This document shows, piece after piece, positions 25,040 to 38,217 of a stretch of DNA of 64,000 nucleotides (the first letter of the stretch is position 1; the number at the start of each line of letters is the position of its first letter). The translations under genes were made by a program, and so were the position numbers. The stretch comes from Nephrocerus scutellatus (taxonomy: Eukaryota; Arthropoda; Insecta; Diptera; Pipunculidae), in the NCBI GenBank assembly GCA_947095585.1, contig OX352761.1, forward strand, positions 137,236,277 through 137,300,276. Direction: 5' to 3'. Below the pieces are notes generated by a model. That model saw nothing but the letters and a program-made list of their open reading frames with translations. It had not been told where the DNA came from and searched no databases.

Positions 25040-25141
25040 AGGTGGGACACCGTGAAAAATACTTCTTGGTGTTACTGGGATTCGAACCACGAACCTCCTG
25101 CTCAGCAGCCATGCAGTTATCCACTGAGCCACGGCGCCCAC
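25040..25141 (-). mobile_element. SINE head (tRNA-like part and start of body)
   Basis: On the minus strand it starts TGGGCGCCGTGGCTCAGTGG, has B box GGTTCGAATCC (about 25080-25090) and runs into the ccaagaagtatttttcacgg body. It lacks the 3' body and tail. It directly follows the truncated LINE family 2 sequence. Confidence 0.8.
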
Positions 25142-25325
25142 ATACCACGGGGCCAAGCATATAGCATGCCATTATATGTAAGTGTGGGCTTGTCCAAATT
25201 ATATTTTAATAATTAAATTTAAAAACTTAGTTTTACTGGTTCTTACTTTTATGTAAACATCAACATAATCAGAAATTTACATTTTGAAATGCTGAAAATA
25301 ATGAAATATTCAATTTTGCACGCGT

Positions 25326-25415
25326 ACATTTTGCGCGAAGTACATCGCTAATCACCAACAAAAAAAGTATCGGCGATAGAATGCAACCTTGTCGTACCCC
25401 ACTTAGGATCTCGAC
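25326..25415 (-). pseudogene. LINE family 2, short inverted RT fragment
   Basis: Read on the minus strand it repeats about 85 bp of 24420-24512 with only a few differences by eye, including the S-G-V-R-Q-G-C-I-L-S-P block and the following L-L-V-I-S-D-V-L-R. It forms an inverted repeat with the nearby RT copy, with arms about 0.8 kb apart. Confidence 0.75.
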
Positions 25416-25439
25416 GCACCAAACGGGAATCGCCATACG

Positions 25440-26180
25440 CTTCACTGTCGCGATCTCGGAAATGGCCCATAAGACTAAGCTGCTCACAATTTCAGCCCTC
25501 TAGTTCGCCATATGCGTTGTGCTCAGCTCCATAGATCGTGTAAAGCTTCGTTTTCGTTAAAAGGACATAAAAAAAGATTAAAATCCAACTTAATCTATCT
25601 CACTCACGCTACACGCGTCACACACGTCATACGTTCCACAGACGACACACGAGGACACTTGCAAATGTTGCATGAGACTAAGTAGCGCACACAATTTCAG
25701 CTCTATGGGAAGTGTGAAAATTTCTCAAAAAGATCAGATACTAAATTGCGACTCGGATCACGCGATTTCACACACGCAAGATCTCAGAAATGAAAGTCTG
25801 AGCTGCTCACGAAATTTAAGCTCTTAAGGTCCTGTGAAAGTTGGGTAAAAATCACCTCGAAGTCGTAAAAAACTCCCGACACGTGTCACAGGTGGGTTCT
25901 CAGAAATGACCCACAAATTTGACCTTGTCATAAATTGCAATTCTCTAGGTTGTGTAAAATTTGGTTAAAAAGAGCCCCAAAGAATTAAAAAAAAACTACT
26001 TTTACACGCTTCACACGCGCTAAACACTACTGGCAGCATGCTTCATAGACAGGCTTTTATAAATGGCCGATGAGATTATAAAGAGCCGATGAGGTTGTTT
26101 ATGTATTTTCCGCTCCCTAAATGGTGTAAAATGTGTCAAAAAAGCACCTTAAAGAAGTCGAAACAATCGTAAAAACAAAA
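25440..26180. repeat. Decayed tandem-repeat array (about five units)
   Basis: Successive segments near 25450, 25650, 25782, 25893 and 26015 repeat the same order of motifs: a ctcagaaatg start, a cacaatttcagctct block, gtgtaaaatttggttaaaaag, a poly-A-rich part, and a cacgcttcacacgcg close. Units are roughly 110-190 bp and strongly diverged, as in an old minisatellite or satellite. No coding function is apparent. Confidence 0.55.
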
Positions 26181-27933
26181 GTCAAGTCATGCGAAATAAA
26201 AGTTTTTTTTATAAAGGACTACTCCGAAGACTCAATAACAACAAGATCTTCATCACTTCATCACGATGACGACTTCGACAGAAAAATTAAGCTCGGTACA
26301 TCAACATCAAACAAGCAAACAGGAACCTGTTCTGAAAGTAGTTCTTAGCGATAGAAACAACATGGACCCCACAACTGGAAAGAGCTGAAAACCTTAAGCT
26401 GAAGGTATGTTGTACTCGTAGAGTGAGACAATATAAGCCGAGAACCCAGAAACGGGAACACGATTGTAGTGCCAAATATTCTGATGACATGCTATTCCAG
26501 GTGTAACGACCTTCAAAATCCCGTATGCATTTTCAGAGAAATTTTTTTGATTTTGAATAAATCATATAAGTGTATGTAAATCAGTAATATTGTCCCTGTT
26601 TGCATAACCTGGACAAATAATTTAAAAATCTTAAACACAACCTATAGCGAAAATGTTTTTTTTTCTTTGCATTTTTTCGATTAAGATAGAATTTTATTTC
26701 ATCATCTAATACGTGCATCGTCGCTTGCGCTATTCATTCTCGGTTTTCACTCGTGGATCGGTTTTACGAATTTCACCGGAGGTTTCCACGATCCAAGGAA
26801 ACCAATTCTGTTATATTTGGTTGTATAGTTGCCCAAATGAACTGCGCTATTCCACAGACGACCTGGAACTGCAGGAGTTCATGTCACATTCTGAATGCAT
26901 TGTGCCATTCAGCTTCGAAATGAGGATTTTGTTCTTCATTAATAACATCTTAAATGGCACACGTCGTTCAATTTGTGGAAAATTTGTGTCGTTTTTTTTC
27001 GAATGGGAAAAATGTACAGGTTCTTCCTGAATTTTGTGACTCTGCCAGTGTGCAATCGTGGTGTGGTCTGATTACCATTTTGCATGAGATGCTCAAACTT
27101 TCTTCAACATCACCACCATCTCGTTCGGTTAATGAAAAACTAAAGGACTCCTGACACAAAACAACAGGACAGATATGTACACACGAAAAGAATACCTACG
27201 ACTAAATAAAGTCTTTCGCATGCCCGCATGTGTGCAGGTAAATTGAAGTTTCCGATTCCTGGCTGGTCCTGCGAGCACTAAAAAACTCTACAAATTAAGA
27301 AGCGTCTTGAATAGTAAAATAACAATCCGGTAAGAGCCACACACAATTTTCACACTTTGTTATATGCTAGTAGGTGGGTTGAGTTCTTTTTTCAGGACCC
27401 ATCCGGATGTACTAAATAAGGAATCTCCGAATTGGACAGATGTGCACCTTTCGCCCAATAACACAGACTTTTAATTACACTACCTTAAAATTACTACATG
27501 TTCACCACAGATCCAGGTTTAAAAAGTCTTTCTTTGTTTTTTGTCTGTTTATGCAATTTTAGAATGTTATTTTTCCTGGTGCATTTTACCCATAAACTTT
27601 TAGACTCCATTAAAGCGGTTCGCATGGCAAACGGACAATAGCTCGCTTCATCGACAAATGAGAAATTTCAATGACTTGAACCGCTAGAACCACGGTAACC
27701 ACCAACTTAATGCAAATAACAGTTTCAAGTGTCCTTTATTTGTGCTTAGAGAACATTAGAGGAAAAACTCTGCTCTGATCCGTGTGAATATACATTTTTA
27801 ACTTTAGACAACCCTTAACCTGGCTTTGTTCTTGGGAAACCATTTTTGTTGTTAGGTGCGGTCGTGGTGTACCTCATTCATTATTGTGAAACCATTTTCC
27901 ATTTTTCCTTAAATATCTCACCTCTATATTTCT
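26181..27933. other. No gene recognised
   Basis: Frames at 26713-27030 and 26954-27154 (plus) are open but overlap one another and resemble no family known to me. Confidence 0.5.
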
Positions 27934-28149
27934 CTAGTGTGCACAGCACACGTTTCCTTATTATTATGTATTATTTGTGGCGCTTATGCCAAATGCAATT
28001 GATTTCATTGCATTTCTGATTTATCCTTTGTTGGTCGGTCGATTGCTCTCGTTTGGTGGGGTTTTTTGCAATTTTTTTTATTTCAATTTTTATTTTGCAA
28101 ATTGATCGTCGTTCGTTATGCATATAGCGAGTTAATGGTGGTGTAATGT

Positions 28150-28425
28150 GTGAGTTTGGTGGACGTATTCAAATGGAAACCATTTTATAATTATTATAAA
28201 GTCGTACAAAGGTATATGCGGGAATGGATCTGCCAACCATGTGAATGGAACCATGTAAAGATCCTTAAAATTCCTCTTGATGGAAAAGTTTTGGCCTATG
28301 CTGATGATTTGGCTCTGTCGTATAAAGCTCCATGTGTTACTACTATTAGTGAACATATAAATCTGTATTCAGTGGTTACGCTCCATCACATGATACTTGA
28401 AATATGGAAAAACAATGTTTGCTAA
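28150..28425 (+). pseudogene. Reverse-transcriptase fragment (duplicate 1)
   Basis: A 91-codon frame contains K-V-L-A-Y-A-D-D-L-A-L-S, the catalytic core of a LINE-type reverse transcriptase, near 28288-28322. The preceding region resembles the segment upstream of this motif. The rest of the protein is missing. Clade not determined. The frame is duplicated exactly at 28745-29020. Confidence 0.6.
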
Positions 28426-28744
28426 TTGAAGTGATGTCTCATCTCGTATAAGGTAATCAAATTAAATACAATGTAACCTAACGGGTACGGGGAAAAAAAT
28501 ATATGTATACATATATAAATATATACGTCTAGTGTGCACAGCACACGTTTCCTTATTATTATGTATTATTTGTGGCGCTTATGCCAAATGCAATTGATTT
28601 CATTGCATTTCTGATTTATCCTTTGTTGGTCGGTCGATTGCTCTCGTTTGGTGGGGTTTTTTGCAATTTTTTTTATTTCAATTTTTATTTTGCAAATTGA
28701 TCGTCGTTCGTTATGCATATAGCGAGTTAATGGTGGTGTAATGT

Positions 28745-29020
28745 GTGAGTTTGGTGGACGTATTCAAATGGAAACCATTTTATAATTATTATAAAGTCGT
28801 ACAAAGGTATATGCGGGAATGGATCTGCCAACCATGTGAATGGAACCATGTAAAGATCCTTAAAATTCCTCTTGATGGAAAAGTTTTGGCCTATGCTGAT
28901 GATTTGGCTCTGTCGTATAAAGCTCCATGTGTTACTACTATTAGTGAACATATAAATCTGTATTCAGTGGTTACGCTCCATCACATGATACTTGAAATAT
29001 GGAAAAACAATGTTTGCTAA
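28745..29020 (+). pseudogene. Reverse-transcriptase fragment (duplicate 2)
   Basis: The identical second copy of the Y-A-D-D-containing frame, produced by the 595-bp tandem duplication. Confidence 0.6.
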
Positions 29021-29123
29021 TTGAAGTGATGTCTCATCTCGTATAAGGTAATCAAATTAAATACAATGTAACCTAACGGGTACGGGGAAAAAAATATATG
29101 TATACATATATAAATATATACGT

Positions 29124-31160
29124 CGTATTTAAAAGGAATATTCAAAATGGAACTCAAACGTAACAAGCATCCCTCGGATACCGAAAAATGAACTTCAATT
29201 GAAGCCCTACAATATTCAAAAAGTTCAAGGCTTAACAACGGTTCACTTAGAACTTAACAATATCGGAAGGTTGATGTTTTCTCCGCTAGTCTTTAAGGTG
29301 AATCAAGGTGAATTAATAAGAAGTATACAGGGAAAAGGCATTAAATAGTTTTGTTAATTTCTTACTTCTATTGCCATGCAATGCTTTCGAGTATGTAGAG
29401 TGCGATAAAAGATTTCTATTTACATTTTCTTATGCAATGACTTGATAAAAGTATTTATAATGCAATAATTTGTAAAATTTTCTATAATTAATAAAAATGT
29501 AAACATTTTAGATACAAAAAATCCATTTTCGAACATGTGAGAACCTTTTCTTTAAAATGAGAATAAAGCGTTAATGATTTATGTAATGTAGAAGATTACA
29601 AAAATTCTCATTTATTTATTATATGATTTATCCGCTCTATCCACAAAGCCACGACACCAGAAAGGACCTATAAAACTTTAATGTAATTCAACACGTTCAC
29701 TCGTGAAGAGGAAGACTATTCAGAAGGGGCTTTTATCTGGGATGAAATAAACCAAATACGAGGTGACAACATTTCTCTCCATAAATAACTTCATTCGACG
29801 AACGTGACTAATGCGGCACACAATTTATTTGTACAGAGTTCGCATTTACTCGGTAGTCGTCTAGTCGATTCGAATTACGCTCATCGATTGTCCATCCATT
29901 TAAATGCGCTACTAGTATTCAGGGTATGAAAAGTACTTTGGAGAAAACGCGGGATTCCTATACTTGGACGCAGTTAACTGTCGCATAAAATATAATTTGA
30001 AATTATGGCCCGTAAATTGAAATGCTGCACTTGCTTAGCAGCTTTCAGTAACCGCGTTTTGTCCATTTTACCATTGACGATGTAAATTTTGATGAATTTC
30101 TGAACGATAATTTCACTAATTAAATGCAATGGGAAGCAACGCATCATCGTGATGGTCTTCTGGCTGTCCAAATCGATCGGTCGAACCAACCGACCCCACA
30201 AAATAACTGAAAATGGACATTGAATTTAGATTGTTTGGATCTTTCGACGAATCAATGTCCACTATTATCATTGCATTGATTGTATTGTGGCATTTTCATA
30301 TCGAGTCTCGAACGACCCACACGGGGCTAAACTACTGCTAATACCGTACTGGCCGGCAGAATGGCGTAAAAATATCGAATTATTTTATGCGCGTTTTAAT
30401 CAATTTTCTGGCGCACAACTGTCAAATCAGTTAATTGCTTCTAAACACGTCGGTGTTTGATGTTTCCTCTAAACATATACCGCGGATGCCGCTTAGTTCG
30501 TCCGTCACTGCAGTCAGATTTAACGTAATTTTTCTGGCCTACTTTAATTGAGTTTTTCACGTGTATTTGTGTGTTTTTGAGAGTTGATTTTTAGTGTAAT
30601 GATTGGCAGTTGACAAACCATTTTTGGAAAATAGTAATATGGTAATAGTGTTGGTTACTGGTTTCTAAATAATTTCCAAGCATTTCTAATTTTACAAATG
30701 AACATTTGTCAATTTTGTTTTTCTGATTAACATTAATAATTGTTTTGCTAGCGGATGGGATGGGATGATTATCGATAATTGCATGTGCGCCTCTGTTCTT
30801 TTTTTTTTGTAGTTCTATTACATCAATTCATGACATGCTATCCTATCATAAAATGAAATTCCTTAACTGCTGGTATGAGATACTTAGTACTGCTGGAAAA
30901 ATATACATACTTATTTTAATATACACACGCTCAATGGGTTTGCATCTTTCTAATACCAAGCGCTGCCTGGACATTAGAAAATTAATAAAAAGAAAAAGAG
31001 AAGCGCCTTGAAAGCGTCTCTGAATCATATACATAGTTGCGGAAACACAAAACTTAGAAATTAATTTCGCATTATTGATATGCACATTATTGAATGAACG
31101 TATGAACGCTACAACCGAAGTTGTACTTACAGGTATGCTGATGTACCTAACTGCTACGAG
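29124..31160. other. No gene seen
   Basis: Short frames only. A 30-bp stretch near 29632-29662 resembles an inverted SINE head but is too short to call. Confidence 0.5.
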
Positions 31161-31469
31161 TTAAGCAATTGCGCGTAAAGGATAAACGGTATGCACCTGA
31201 CCATTGAACACTGAAACAATCCTGCAATGTTCAGTATGTTTTATCGTTCTGTACTGTATTCTGTCAAGTAGATGGAAGGTGGTATTGGCGGCACCTGAAC
31301 AGACGATACTGTTGTACCTCAGAATATACACCTTTGTAGCCAAATGCAGCGTTGTAAGTGATTGCGAATATGTGGTTGTTCCGACTACGGTTGTTGTTGA
31401 CGCATATGCTAGGAACTGCGAGTTTTCCAGTTCCTTCGATCCAAGTGCCACTGAATATGGGTTTCGCAT
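31161..31469 (-). pseudogene. Possible LINE C-terminal fragment
   Basis: A 102-codon minus-strand frame contains S-I-V-C-S-G-A-A-N-T-T-F-H-L-L-D-R-I-Q-Y-R, resembling the conserved post-RT region of several LINE clades (pattern W-x-G-A-x-x-x-x-x-x-L-L-D-R-I-Q). The order of other motifs is unusual and the match is short. Confidence 0.35.
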
Positions 31470-31811
31470 GATTCAAGGTATTATTTTATTTTATTAATAG
31501 GTGCAAGCTTGAGTTGAAGAAGTTCTTTTGGGAATTTACTTTTTGGATCAGCAGATTCAAGGACAAGTACGAAAGTAAACCCGTCCCATAGAAAATTAGA
31601 CTCTTAGAGATACAGGCGCTGGCACATCAGTAACGTTGCATCTATAGTGCAGACGTTTGGAATAAAATTGCGCTAGAATTGATAGTCTTACGAATGACCA
31701 GAAATGTTTACTACCATTGCGAAATTATAGCTTTTATTCATACACAAATTGGACTAGTCGATGTTAGCCAATAGGAATCATTTCTGAATTGTCTGAATAA
31801 TTTTTGGTATT

Positions 31812-31961
31812 TCATAGTGGGAATCGAATCTTAGAAGCACCAAGAGTATTTTTCACGGACTCACCTTTCGCGAATGTCTGACAAACGTTCGAGAGTAATA
31901 ATACTTGTCACGGAAAGCTCCCTCCTCAACGGTCTGTCGCCACAAATATTGTTATTATTGC
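31812..31961 (+). mobile_element. SINE, 5'-truncated copy
   Basis: Starts in a worn B box, then carries the caccaagagtatttttcacgg and cgcgaatgtctgacaaacgt body and ends in the gtctgtcgccacaaatattg-ttatt tail of the family. Confidence 0.7.
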
Positions 31962-32140
31962 TAGTGGATAAGTGCATGGAATTCTATGCAGGATGTTCGT
32001 GGTTCGAATCCCAGTAACACAAAAAGTATTTTTCACGGTCCCACCTCTCGCGAATGTCTGACAAACGTCCGAGAGTAATAACTTGTCACGGAAAGCTTCT
32101 CAATTTGCCGTTCGGTTTCGGCATTAAACCCATGGTCGGA
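31962..32140 (+). mobile_element. SINE, copy truncated at both ends
   Basis: Begins inside the A box (ctagtggataagtgcatgg), has a perfect B box GGTTCGAATCC (about 32010-32020), and follows the shared body to the cggcattaaa motif. The final third is lost. It sits head to tail behind the previous copy. Confidence 0.75.
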
Positions 32141-35100
32141 AGAAAATATATAGGTGATGATACATTGATACATGAAAATAAGGATAGACTATCATCCGTT
32201 CCGATTTCATTCATTCAGGAAATCGCAAATCCCTAATGTAGTCTTTTAAAATGCAAATTAAAATTAACTTCAAATTTTTTTTATGGGTGCACTTCTTACT
32301 CTTCCTGCAGATCCATTAAAATTGCCAAGAAATCAACTAAGCAATCTCGCACACACACACATGCGTCGGAAATCGAGTTGTGAATATTTAAAACGCGATT
32401 TAAAATAATAAAATTACTTTCTTTTTCGAAAGAAAGAACGCTATCGCCTGGTAGATAGAGTTTGCTTAGCATTTTGCGTGTAAAAACACAAGTGAAAGAA
32501 TTCTTTAAGGAAAGGTATGACAAGCTTTTCACTTTAAACTCGACCATGTTATGCGCCATTCTTTAAACGATGCCCCTTGAAATAGTGCGGGGATAGGCGA
32601 TCGTAAATGCTGCTAGTGCCATGCCGTGCAAGAATGTTGCATTTCAGGGTAAAGTTATAACAATTTGGTTTGGGCTTGATGGGTTAACCTCATCTACAGT
32701 GAGGCACATAATTCACTGTACGGTTCAGGGCTACAAAAATCTTAAAAATTTAATTTCTTTTTGTTATTAGAGATAAAACTCAGATTATCTGAAGGAATTA
32801 GAGTTGAACCCAAATTTATGTACGTATTGTAAGCATAATTTATTTTGTCTACCAATTTGAATACTATAGGTAATACGTTTAACATCCCATTCGTTTGTTT
32901 ACAACTTAATATTATTTTCCAGAATAAAATCATCATTATCGAGACTATCTCTACGAATTTTCTAAAATAAACACTGATGCGAGCAACAGTACATTCACAT
33001 ATAGTAGCAGATCTAAAGCTCTTCTTTAAGCGATGAATAGTACTCGTAGTACAGGCAAGTTTTTATCATAAATTATGTTTTTCCAGTTAGTTTCATATTT
33101 AGAGAGACGTCGACCGAACTCCGAACAATGGGAGGTAATTTTATTGTTTGCATAGTAATGACTACACCATGAGGCTTTTTGGATTCCAGGTTGGTTGATG
33201 GTCGGTGGGGGCAGATGTTGGATTTTATATCCTTAAGATTAGCCAACCAGCCAGCAAGCCAACGAACAGTATGTTTCCGAGTATCTGCAAGATGAGAATT
33301 CTTTCATCCGCTTTGTGATTGAAAAAGCCAAAGCAAGCAAAAAGCTTAACGCTCCTCTGAAAGAACGTTCAAGTGCCAGCCGAATGGTCTGTGCGTGTGT
33401 GTGTGTGTGTGGTTGTACATTTTGGAATATTTATAAGAAAAACTTAAGTGAAATAATAATTGCATATCTTACAATTTTAAAGATGTTCATTGTATGTGAG
33501 CCGCATTGAGCCTAGGTAGGTAGGCATCCCTCAAGCTGCCTTGTATGGGGTTGGATTCTTTCTTTGGCGGCCTGTAGTTCATAGTTCATAGTTCGAATGG
33601 AACTTTAGTAAGGCAAAATGAGCGATATTATGCCCTCTTTGCGCTCTCTGTAGGTGTGTAGGTGTGTGTTTGCAGAACACAAGAGATATCCTTTGTAATG
33701 AATTCTTCAGATGTTATGATTGTCCCGCGGGTGAATTAGAGTACAGATACTTCTCAGGTCCTTTGTTAATCGAAATTGAATGTTATAGCTCTTCTTTAAC
33801 GCTGCCTCCTCGGTTGCTGAATTATTAATTTCGCTACACAAAGTGTGAAAGTAATTTTCCTCATTCAATTGTTGAATTAATTGCACTAATTTATCCATTG
33901 AATGTCTAATGCAATGCCATGCTCGTGGCTCATTATCTAATTGCAAATCTATTTAGCTAAGGGAGCAGGAAGCAGGAAGCTGGCGCACACGCGAATGTGT
34001 ATCAGTTGTTTAGTGGACATGACATATAGTCAATGCGACACCATCTTGTCAGCGATAGCAACGATAGCCGATGCTGGATGTCCTGTAATAATATTAGAGT
34101 GACAATGTTCGAGATAGTGTCAGAGGAGTTTCCTTTGTTCTCAGCGCGGCGACATACTTACACTCTATTGCATGCCGTATATACTCATAAATAAATTTGT
34201 TATTGGATGCACGAATTTGGCGAAACTGTTCATTGGACCTGCAGTGCTGTTTCTCGTCCATAAACGATGAACAACGATAACCCTGTCATTATCTGTGTAT
34301 CATCTTAATAGCGTAATAGCATTAAAGAGCTTAGTACGCCTGTCAGGCAGGAATTGCGTTGAAGGTTGTCGGTGAGCTTCCAACATTCAGAATGCGATTT
34401 CTCATAACGTCGGTTTTGATGCAAATGGGAATTCAGAGTAGCCAAACGGTTAATCTAAAAACAGTAATAACAAAAAATTTTTCTTGTCATGGTGCACGCT
34501 TTATCCAGTATAGATTTCAACGAAACTCTACTATAAATTAATTGAGCATTTACAGGCTAACAAATTTCCATACGATCTGATTACAATTTTAAAACTCTGG
34601 CTACACTATATCACTTGCAAGCCACTTATATCCTTTTTCCTTCTACGCATGTATCTATGTTGAATTGATTGTCTTCGCCCATATTGTCATCCAATTTGTT
34701 AGCTGATTCGATGCACTAATCTGTAAATTATCAGCAATTAGTTATGGCTACATGCATTATGATAAGTTGTACCAATACATCGCTCCACAATCATCCGAAC
34801 GACTAAAAAGATTCAAGTGGGGCATCAACACGTCGTTCATTGCTTAACCTTGTGTTTATGTGAGATGCCACCTACTTACCGCCACCTCTTCCTTCTGGAA
34901 CTCGCAACTGGCAGGCCAATTTCAACTTTCGCAGTATGTCCAACCGAATAGATGATGAACTGCCAAGGCAGATCGTTGTCGTCGCCGTCATCGGAATGTA
35001 ATGAATCATTACTGTCTCTTGTGTCTGTGTATGTATTGCTTAATTGAGAGAAAATTTGATTAATCAGTAAGCGAGTTAAAGCAGACAGTTTACAATATGC

Positions 35101-35934
35101 AATATGGGAAGAGATACACGCCTTCCGAAAGCCAATCACCAAACACATCACTTTATAGCAAATTCCAATTTATTGGAGTAATCAAATATTGGGACAGGTG
35201 GATTTCATAGGAAATCTTAAATTTAATCCACCGCATTTTGTATTGTTGTTGGTTGCGTACTACACAATGCATTCGCGGTTCACGGGGATTAATTTGTTTG
35301 TCATTATAATAAGGCGATATGCGGTGCGTGCTTGCTTATGTGGTAGATTACTGAAAAGCATAATAGAGGTTTTAAAAAAGGAGGCCGAAAAATAAAAACG
35401 AAACAGCAGCTGAAATTTGATGATTAATTGAAAATGCGGTAAATTAATGGCAACTGGCCGATTCCGCTAGAGCTGGCAGCATTCCCACTAGACAAAATTT
35501 AACTCTAGCAGTTCAATTCCACTACCGGCCGATTCCAATCGCCCAATCCAACTCCACTTCACAATGAATATAATTAAAATATTTATTATTATAACTTTTC
35601 AAATTTATTGTTTTTTTCTGGTAAATTTTACTTTTATAAAAGTAAATGCATTTATTGTCCCATAGTTTTTGATCGTTTGATCATAAAAAGTTAAAATGAA
35701 CTAGATATTTCATCTCCGGGTTAAAATGTGCTTGCGAAATTGTGTCCCGTTGAATTGTCCGAGTGGAATTGTCATAGAAACAAATTAATACTTAATTCGG
35801 AGCAATTTTACTGCCTGTCGGGCTCTTTAACTTAAACTTTCACTTTCTCATGATCATATTTGGCTCCACATCCGGGGTCCGGACCTGGCCTCCCGCATAA
35901 GTATCTTCTATTGTATTATCATCCAGTTTTGCAT
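32141..35934. other. No gene seen; (GT)n run at 33391-33412
   Basis: A perfect GT dinucleotide tract and scattered short frames without recognisable content. No RNA gene was found. Confidence 0.5.
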
Positions 35935-36590
35935 TCCTTAAGTCTGGCTCTTGTTGGCTTTAAGTAACCGTGTGCCTATTTCTGGTTCCATGGTGTTTTT
36001 GGATGCTACGGTTGACCCGAGATCGTTAAAGGATTGCACTACTTTAAATTTGCGCTCCACTTTTTTAAGTGCGGGACCAATGTTGGATATTCTGCTTGCA
36101 GAAGTGGCCAACATGTACTTTCTTTTGCTCTGAATTATGTGCAGCACCAGATTTCGTGCTGCCCACTTGATATGAATAAAAGCTTCCTCTTGGATTCTAC
36201 CAACAATGTCAATATCGCCCGCGTAAACCAGTATCTGAATGGACTCAAAGAGGATTGTTCCTCTCGCCGTTACGTCAGAGTCTCGGATCAATTTCTCCAA
36301 CGCTATGTTAAAGAGGACGCAGGCCAGAGCCAGTTATAGATGTTGGATAGGCTTGATAGTAATCCGGATATTTTTACTTGGCGTATAAAATTGGTCATGG
36401 TCAACCTATATAGTCGTCTCAGTTTATTTGGCATGCGGAGTTCTCTAATGGTTTTATAATAAAGTTCTAATCTGGCTATGCTATCATAGGTGGCTTTAAA
36501 GTCTATAAAAAGATGGTGTAGTAAGTTTTAAAACTATAGACATTTTTTCACCACCTGCCTAAGGGTGTAAATCTGATCAGTTGTTGATTG
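35935..36590 (-). pseudogene. RTE-clade LINE, RT fragment (copy C)
   Basis: Minus-strand reading covers the middle of RT. It includes a worn N-Q-Q-L-I-R-F-T-P-L region near 36570 and I-L-V-Y-A-G-D-I-D-I at about 36205-36240, where the catalytic Y-A-D-D reads Y-A-G-D. The following helical region matches copy B (E-E-A-F-I-H-I, S-I-G/N-I-G-P-A). Only the last 120 codons remain open. The catalytic Asp-to-Gly change makes it inactive. Confidence 0.75.
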
Positions 36591-36654
36591 CCTATGCGGA
36601 GCACATGATGTCTTGCGTGACAGCTGTAAAATATGTACCCACATAACACTTACC

Positions 36655-36960
36655 TTAAATAAGAGCAGCTCCCATCACAAATGATTGTTGATCACCCAAT
36701 TCCTCAACGAATAGACGTCAACTATCTAGGATTCCTCTTTGATAGAAGATTAACGTGGATTAACAGAAGCGAAAAAATCCAAACAAACATAAAGGCTGCT
36801 AAAATACATTCGCTACTTAGGTAAAACATCACAGCTAAGCTAAGATTGTAAAGTTTTACTTAATAAGTCAATTCTAAAACCAATTTGGTTTTATGGTATT
36901 CAATTATGGAGTACTTCTGCCTCTTCGAACGTGGACAAAATACAACGCTTACAATGAACA
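36655..36960 (+). pseudogene. Jockey-clade LINE, C-terminal RT fragment
   Basis: Reads as the end of a Jockey-type RT: V-D-Y-L-G-F-L-F-D-R-R-L-T-W (about 36717-36758), then L-K-P-I-W-F-Y-G-I-Q-L-W, and closing on D-K-I-Q-R-L-Q. An internal frame break and a terminal stop mark it as a relic. Confidence 0.7.
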
Positions 36961-38217
36961 CATCCGATGGACAAAACGTTTATGGGTTTTTTTCCCCACT
37001 TGGCTGATATTGTTTTTATCAAGGTTCGCAACACTAAGGTGAGTAGATCTTCCCATAAAATGGTGTTCTGTTCCAATGTCCTAATGTCTGCGCTCCTTTT
37101 ATATAGTATATCAATATGTGTCTGCACTTCTTGTTAATGCAGATGGTTTTCTGTTTAATTGTTCTGTGAGATTATAGTTACTTAGTTGCATTTTTCGTGT
37201 GCTAAAAAGTTACCCTAATAGATATGTAACGTACAGTTTAGTTCTAACAGCAATTGGCAGTACGATTGCACTATGAGTCTACATCAGTTAGTTTCAGCTG
37301 GTGCATAAATCCTAGTTACGGCTTTTCTTTAAGTCATTTCAGCAAATTTACCCAAAGATAAGGAATCTTTACATTTAACCAATAAAAAAATTTGTAACTC
37401 GATTTTAAGCTGTAATTACAAATGAAAAAGTATGAATGGTTAACTTCTTTAAGCTACCGTAATTTGCTTTGTCCAATCTACAGTTTTTTTTAGCTCTTTT
37501 CTATCTGTCTATATACCAAGCAGATGTATGTAAAGCAACTACTGAAGCGGCCCAATGAATGGTGCATCTGCATCATAGTTTTAATCCAATTTGTCCTGAA
37601 ACGCTGAATGAAAATTTATCAAATCATCACAATTTTTCAGCTAAACGGTAGTAAAGGATTACAAACTAAAAGGAAAGTTCTGCGTTTAGGTTTTGTCCTG
37701 TTTTTTTGTGCATTGTCTTTAATGCACGGGTTCTGCGTTAAATTGCTGCAGTGTCATGTCCTGGTGTCGCGGATCGCCCAACCGAAAAAGTAAGACGAAA
37801 ACTCTATCGCATCCTCTTTTGTCGAACACGATAATTTGTTCAGCAAATTGTTAATTAAGCTGATAGGGTGCTGTGCTGGTGTCCTGGGCGGCAGACGGCA
37901 GGGTGATGAATCCTTGTTCTTAAGTTTATTTGATTAGGTAACTGATCTTGCCGTGATGAGTTGCCTAATGGAATGGGATGTTGGACATCCTTTTGAATTT
38001 TGCGTAAATTTAATAATTGAAAAACTTCAAACGGTTTTCTATACTTCTGAGGGCTGCTTGTGAAAACCGTTGTCGACAAAATATGCAACATGGACCGTGC
38101 TTACGGCGCTTTTCTTTTAAAAACTTTAAAAGCGGGATGCGGCGGTTTTTTTTTTTTCAAAAAAATGTCCCTATTGCTTACTGGTACTTATTTAAAGCTA
38201 TGATTTAAAGTGAAAGT
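36961..38217. other. No gene seen
   Basis: Short frames without family resemblance between two LINE relics. Confidence 0.5.

Larger units (their letters stand above)
27934..29123. repeat. Tandem duplication, two 595-bp units
   Basis: Unit 1 is 27934-28528 and unit 2 is 28529-29123. No difference between them was seen by eye, and every feature recurs at an offset of exactly 595. Each unit begins agtgtgcacagcacacg and ends in a tatacatatataaatatatacg AT-rich stretch. The identity means a very recent duplication or an assembly artefact. Confidence 0.9.

Noticed and set aside
31204..31497. 97-codon plus-strand frame
   Set aside because: It opposes the more plausible minus-strand LINE-like frame and shows no family resemblance.
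32054..32236. Small protein beginning M-S-D-K-R-P-R
   Set aside because: It is a translation of the SINE body; a similar frame appears in the SINE at 55668.
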